Positions 7,362 through 9,607 of a DNA stretch of 9,607 nucleotides are shown here, piece after piece. The stretch is from positions 1-9,607 of the forward strand of contig DAHUYW010000066.1 in the NCBI GenBank assembly GCA_027306915.1. The letters run 5' to 3'. The position numbers and the translations under genes were made by a program. The first letter of the stretch is position 1. Every line of letters begins with the position of its first letter. The notes beneath the pieces were generated by a model. It had not been told where the DNA came from. It ran no database searches and saw only the letters and a program-made list of their open reading frames with translations. The DNA comes from Spirochaetales bacterium. Its GTDB lineage: Bacteria; Spirochaetota; Spirochaetia; DAHUYW01.

Positions 7362-7418
7362 GGAACGCCCACGCGGCAGCCGTCCTTCGAAAGGACGCGA
7401 GCAAGGCGTGGACGTTCC
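7362..7418 (-). promoter_or_regulatory. Nested stem-loop in the binding protein-permease gap
   Basis: GGAACGCCCACGC (7362-7374) pairs with GCGTGGACGTTCC (7406-7418), a 13-bp stem with one position that is a G-U pair in the minus-strand RNA. Inside it a second hairpin, CGTCCTT/AAGGACG with a 3-base loop, occupies 7381-7397. It lies just upstream of the permease ribosome site. A role in mRNA processing or in lowering permease expression is inferred. Confidence 0.6.
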
Positions 7419-7448
7419 CGTGGATGTGCGCTCGACCATCGACCCGAA

Positions 7449-7484
7449 CATCACGCTGCCCTCCGTTCGGAGGGCGGCGTGATG
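7449..7484 (-). promoter_or_regulatory. Long 16-bp hairpin downstream of the binding-protein gene
   Basis: CATCACGCTGCCCTCC (7449-7464) pairs with GGAGGGCGGCGTGATG (7469-7484) around a 4-base loop: 16 pairs with one wobble. It starts 29 bases after the binding-protein stop codon. No T-tract follows in either direction, so it is not an ordinary intrinsic terminator. The position matches the malE-malF type intercistronic stem-loops that protect the upstream mRNA from 3' decay and let the binding protein be made in excess. The structure is directly visible; the role is inferred. Confidence 0.7.
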
Positions 7485-7513
7485 CGATGGGCGTCGAGGT
7501 GAGAGCCGACTTG

Positions 7514-8776
7514 TCAGCCTCCGAGGGCCGATTTCACCTTTGCGACCGCGTCCGCGGAAGCTGCGCTTGGGGATTTCTGACCAGCGATGGCTGCGCTCCA
7601 CTCCTGCGCAACGCCGAGCTCGGCGTTGTTGGCTTTCGTGATCGTCGCGATCGCCGGCGGGAAGGGCGCGCCCCAGTCGCGCACTTCCTTAGCAAAGGGC
7701 GCAATGAGGGCGTTCGAGGTGACTGCAGTGTTGTCCAGGGCATCGTTCCTCCCCGGAATGCTCCCGACGTCCTTCAGGGTGATGAGCTCGCCCTCCTTGC
7801 TGAAGAACGTGTCGGCCAGATAGGCAAATGCAAGCTTCTTCTCCGTCGAGTACGCACCGATCGCCATCTTTTCTCCGCCGACATATACGCGCGGGTCCTG
7901 CAGACCGGCGGGCATGGGCACTACCCCGTAGCTAAATGTGGCCTTCTTCGCGGCGCCCATCTGCCAGTTGCCGTTCTCGGCGAACGCGACGTTGCCAACA
8001 AGGAACTTCTGGAATGGCTGCGTCTGGCCCCAAGTGACTGAAGTCATGGGAAGGTATCCGTCTTGTGCCCACGAAGAGACGAGTCCGAAGGCCTTTTCGA
8101 GAGCGCTCGCCTGCGGATCGTGGTAGGACCACCCCTCCGCCGTCAGCCATGGATAGGCCTGCCATTCACCCTGATCGTTGGGTTGGCCGGTCAGCGTGAT
8201 GCCGATATAGCCTGCCGCTTTGGCTTTCTGCATGTCGCTCGTAAGCTCTGCGATTGTTGTCGGCGGAGTTACGCCGATCTTGTCCAGAATGTTCTTGTTG
8301 TACCACAGCCCGAGTAGGTTCACGTACCCTTGTACTGCGTAGATCTTGCCGTTGAGGATCAGCATCAAGGCCTTGCTGAATTGCGCCTTGGCAGGGAATG
8401 AATCCCAATACGGCGTCATATCGGCAATCGCGCCGGCGTCGGTAATGGCCCCCCAATCTCCTCCGTCGATGAAAACATCAGGCCCGGTGTTCGCCCCGGA
8501 AGCGGCAATCACCTTGCCTGAAAGCTGATTGTAGGGAATGTAGACGTCGTTGACCTTGACGTTGGGGTACAACTTATTGAAGAGCGCTGCCTCGTCGTTC
8601 ATAGCTTGGACCTGGCTTGCTGCGCTAAAATAGTGCCAGACCGTCAGGGTTTGGGAGGAAGATGAGCTCGAGGATGTTGCGCTTGAAGACGACTTCTCAC
8701 GGTTCCCGTTCGCATACGCTGCAAAGGCCGCCACGAGACACATGAGTGCGATGGCAAATAGCCGAATTGATCTCAT
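7514..8776 (-). CDS. Extracellular solute-binding protein (family 1) of a sugar ABC importer
   Basis: A 420-residue exported binding protein that captures the sugar outside the cytoplasmic membrane and delivers it to the two permeases. Residues 1-22 are an export signal (MRSIR, hydrophobic core, AFAAYA before NGNREK). A serine-rich tether spans about 29-42. The mature protein opens QTLTVWHYFS and carries family-1 features: LFNKLYPNVKV (65-75), PDVFIDGGDWG (99-109), LWYNKNIL (157-164) and GNVAFAENGNW (261-271). The only signal cysteine, Cys13, sits inside the hydrophobic core and makes no lipobox. The ATG at 8776 has AGAGGT five bases upstream. It is the first gene after the promoter and precedes two large hairpins, so it is probably the most highly expressed product. 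Sugar specificity cannot be read from sequence; the neighbours suggest an arabinose-containing oligosaccharide or glycoside. Confidence 0.93.
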   Translation of the reverse strand: MRSIRLFAIALMCLVAAFAAYANGNREKSSSSATSSSSSSSQTLTVWHYFSAASQVQAMNDEAALFNKLYPNVKVNDVYIPYNQLSGKVIAASGANTGPDVFIDGGDWGAITDAGAIADMTPYWDSFPAKAQFSKALMLILNGKIYAVQGYVNLLGLWYNKNILDKIGVTPPTTIAELTSDMQKAKAAGYIGITLTGQPNDQGEWQAYPWLTAEGWSYHDPQASALEKAFGLVSSWAQDGYLPMTSVTWGQTQPFQKFLVGNVAFAENGNWQMGAAKKATFSYGVVPMPAGLQDPRVYVGGEKMAIGAYSTEKKLAFAYLADTFFSKEGELITLKDVGSIPGRNDALDNTAVTSNALIAPFAKEVRDWGAPFPPAIATITKANNAELGVAQEWSAAIAGQKSPSAASADAVAKVKSALGG

Positions 8777-8787
8777 ATTTTACCTCT
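8777..8787 (-). promoter_or_regulatory. Ribosome binding site of the binding-protein gene
   Basis: AGAGGTAAAAT on the minus strand directly precedes the ATG. The identical 11-base segment, at the same spacing, precedes the GTG of the GH127 gene more than 6.6 kb downstream. The other genes of the operon do not share it. Confidence 0.75.
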
Positions 8788-8867
8788 TAGATTTTGAATT
8801 GCCACGATTCGATTGTGCCGAAGCACGAGCAGCTCACGACATGCTCCACAATAACTATTTTGGGAGA

Positions 8868-8896
8868 ACTCTACCATGCGGCGGCACAGTTGTCAA
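8868..8896 (-). promoter_or_regulatory. Main operon promoter (sigma70-like)
   Basis: On the minus strand a perfect TTGACA (8896-8891) is followed after 17 bases by TAGAGT (8873-8868), which matches TATAAT in 4 of 6 positions. Transcription would start near 8861 and leave a leader of about 85 bases before the binding-protein ATG. No other equally good pair was seen in 8777-9036. The weak -10 with a perfect -35 would suit regulated expression. Prediction from sequence only. Confidence 0.55.
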
Positions 8897-8926
8897 ACTG
8901 ATGCCTGACTCGGCAGCAGTTCTCAA
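8882..8926. repeat. Imperfect direct repeat overlapping the -35 box, possible operator
   Basis: On the plus strand CGGCACAGTTGTCAA (8882-8896) and CGGCAGCAGTTCTCAA (8911-8926) agree except for one inserted base and one substitution. Their promoter-distal ends are 30 bases apart, close to three helical turns, and the first copy contains the -35 hexamer. TGTCAAA (8891-8897) also forms an inverted repeat with TTTGACA (8927-8933). Direct repeats beside a -35 box are common binding sites for activators such as AraC-type proteins. No regulator gene is present, so the binder is unknown. Confidence 0.4.
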
Positions 8927-8984
8927 TTTGACAGCGGCGGCGCGTGCAGCAGGCTCGGCGGATCGTCGGCACCACTACACACGC

Positions 8985-8998
8985 GTCTAGTTCTAGAC
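8985..8998. repeat. Perfect palindrome GTCTAG-TT-CTAGAC
   Basis: Two 6-base arms are separated by two bases, and a further CCTAGG follows at 9005-9010, so three CTAG tetramers lie within 23 bases (8987-9009). The segment lies between the operon promoter and the transposase start. It might be an operator or part of the insertion-sequence end. Nothing in the window decides between these. Confidence 0.4.
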
Positions 8999-9036
8999 AT
9001 CCGACCTAGGTTGCTGCACGATGGTGTCGGTGGATC

Positions 9037-9607
9037 ATGCGGGGAGGGGAGGTCTTTCGCACACTGCTATCGTTTCTCAGCTCCGCCATCGATGGCTTGC
9101 CTGATGGCCGTCGCGGAAAGAACTGGCAGTATTCGATGCAAGACATCGCACGGTCGGCCTTCGCCGTTTTCTTTGTCCAGAGCCCGTCCTTTCTCGCTCA
9201 TCAACAGCTCATGCAGCAAGCCAGGGGGATGAACAACGGTGCGACCCTGTTTGGCATCGAAAAACTCCCCACCGACAACCAAATCCGCAATCTCTTGGAT
9301 CCGGTAGACCCGCAGCTCCTGCGGCCGGTGTTCGCTTCGATCTTCGAGTACCTGCACCAGCAAGAGGCGCTCGATCAGTTTCGTTCCTTTGCCGGTACGC
9401 TGCTGATCGCCCTCGACGCCACCGGTTATTTCTCCTCGGAGTCCATCCACTGTTCCTCCTGCAGCGTGGCACACCACCGGGATGGTCGCATCAGCTATAC
9501 GCACAGCGCGCTGATGCCTGCAATCGTCAAGCCGGACTTCCCGCAGGTCATCGCGTTGGAGCCGCAGTTCATCGTGCCTCAAGATGGACACGCGAAGCAG
9601 GACTGTG
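9037..9607 (+). CDS. DDE-type transposase, N-terminal part (runs off the window)
   Basis: An open frame from ATG 9037 continues past the window edge and gives 190 residues; an in-frame TAG at 9007-9009 limits the start. It reads as the first part of a transposase family with the features DGRRGKNWQYSMQDIARSAFAVFF (about 23-46), LFGIEKLPTDNQIRNLLD (71-88) and LIALDATGYFSSESIHCSSC (123-142). Asp127 is the likely first catalytic acidic residue. The run VPQDGHAKQDC at the end is also typical. From memory such proteins are filed under ISNCY-like or unclassified transposases; I am sure of transposase, less of the family name. A purine-rich GGGGAGGGGAGG at 9041-9052 lies just inside the chosen start, so a later non-ATG start cannot be excluded. 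It is divergent from the sugar operon and marks an insertion at its promoter side. Confidence 0.82.
   Translation, partial: MRGGEVFRTLLSFLSSAIDGLPDGRRGKNWQYSMQDIARSAFAVFFVQSPSFLAHQQLMQQARGMNNGATLFGIEKLPTDNQIRNLLDPVDPQLLRPVFASIFEYLHQQEALDQFRSFAGTLLIALDATGYFSSESIHCSSCSVAHHRDGRISYTHSALMPAIVKPDFPQVIALEPQFIVPQDGHAKQDC

Noticed and set aside
7449..7484. The strong 16-bp hairpin as an intrinsic terminator
   Set aside because: No run of T follows the stem on either strand, and permease genes that clearly belong to the same system follow.
8742..8990. An 82-codon plus-strand frame across the binding-protein start and the promoter
   Set aside because: It overlaps the signal-peptide codons, ribosome site and promoter of the minus-strand operon, has no ribosome site of its own and no recognisable protein features.
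8934..9036. A promoter for the transposase using TTGACA at 8928-8933 on the plus strand
   Set aside because: No acceptable -10 hexamer lies 16-18 bases downstream; the bases there are GC-rich.
9067..9591. A 174-codon minus-strand frame opposite the transposase
   Set aside because: The plus strand over the same bases gives a recognisable transposase. The minus frame shows no family features and is explained as a shadow.
1..9607. tRNA, rRNA, CRISPR array or riboswitch
   Set aside because: No cloverleaf, regularly spaced repeats or known leader consensus was seen on reading both strands.

Overview
The window (about 57-58% GC by eye) is mostly one seven-gene carbohydrate utilisation operon on the minus strand. 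It is flanked on the left by the 3' end of an unrecognised plus-strand gene and on the right by the 5' part of a plus-strand transposase. The binding protein's N-terminus (an export signal ending AYANGNREK, then a serine-rich tether without a lipobox cysteine) resembles the 'ANG-x-x-E' style I know from spirochaete ABC binding proteins. A member of the Spirochaetota or a similar bacterium is therefore a reasonable but weak guess.

The layout, read 5'->3' on the minus strand, starts with a sigma70-type promoter at about 8896-8868. It is followed by an extracellular sugar-binding protein (8776-7514), a 179-base intercistronic gap with two long stem-loops, and two MalF/MalG-type permeases (7334-6450 and 6444-5614). 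Next come a PfkB-family sugar kinase (5586-4633), a class II GatY/KbaY-like aldolase (4573-3716) and an L-fucose/L-arabinose isomerase-family protein (3702-2329). After a 166-base gap with its own candidate promoter, the last gene is a GH127 beta-L-arabinofuranosidase-family hydrolase (2162-291). There is no ABC ATPase, so a shared ATPase encoded elsewhere must energise the importer. There is no regulator in the window.

The likely logic is that an oligosaccharide or glycoside (perhaps L-arabinofuranose-containing) is captured and imported, then cut in the cytoplasm by the GH127 enzyme, which has no signal peptide. The released aldose would be isomerised to a ketose, phosphorylated by the PfkB kinase and split by the class II aldolase into a triose phosphate plus an aldehyde. 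This isomerase-kinase-aldolase set replaces the classical AraA-AraB-AraD or FucI-FucK-FucA enzymes with members of other families. It is the most interesting aspect of the window, although the substrate cannot be proved from sequence.

Regulatory DNA includes a promoter overlapped by a near-perfect 15-16 bp direct repeat 30 bp apart, a second promoter ahead of the GH127 gene, identical 11-base ribosome-binding segments before the first and last genes, and large hairpins after the binding-protein gene. The right edge, from about 8985 on, carries a short CTAG-rich palindrome and then an insertion-sequence transposase.
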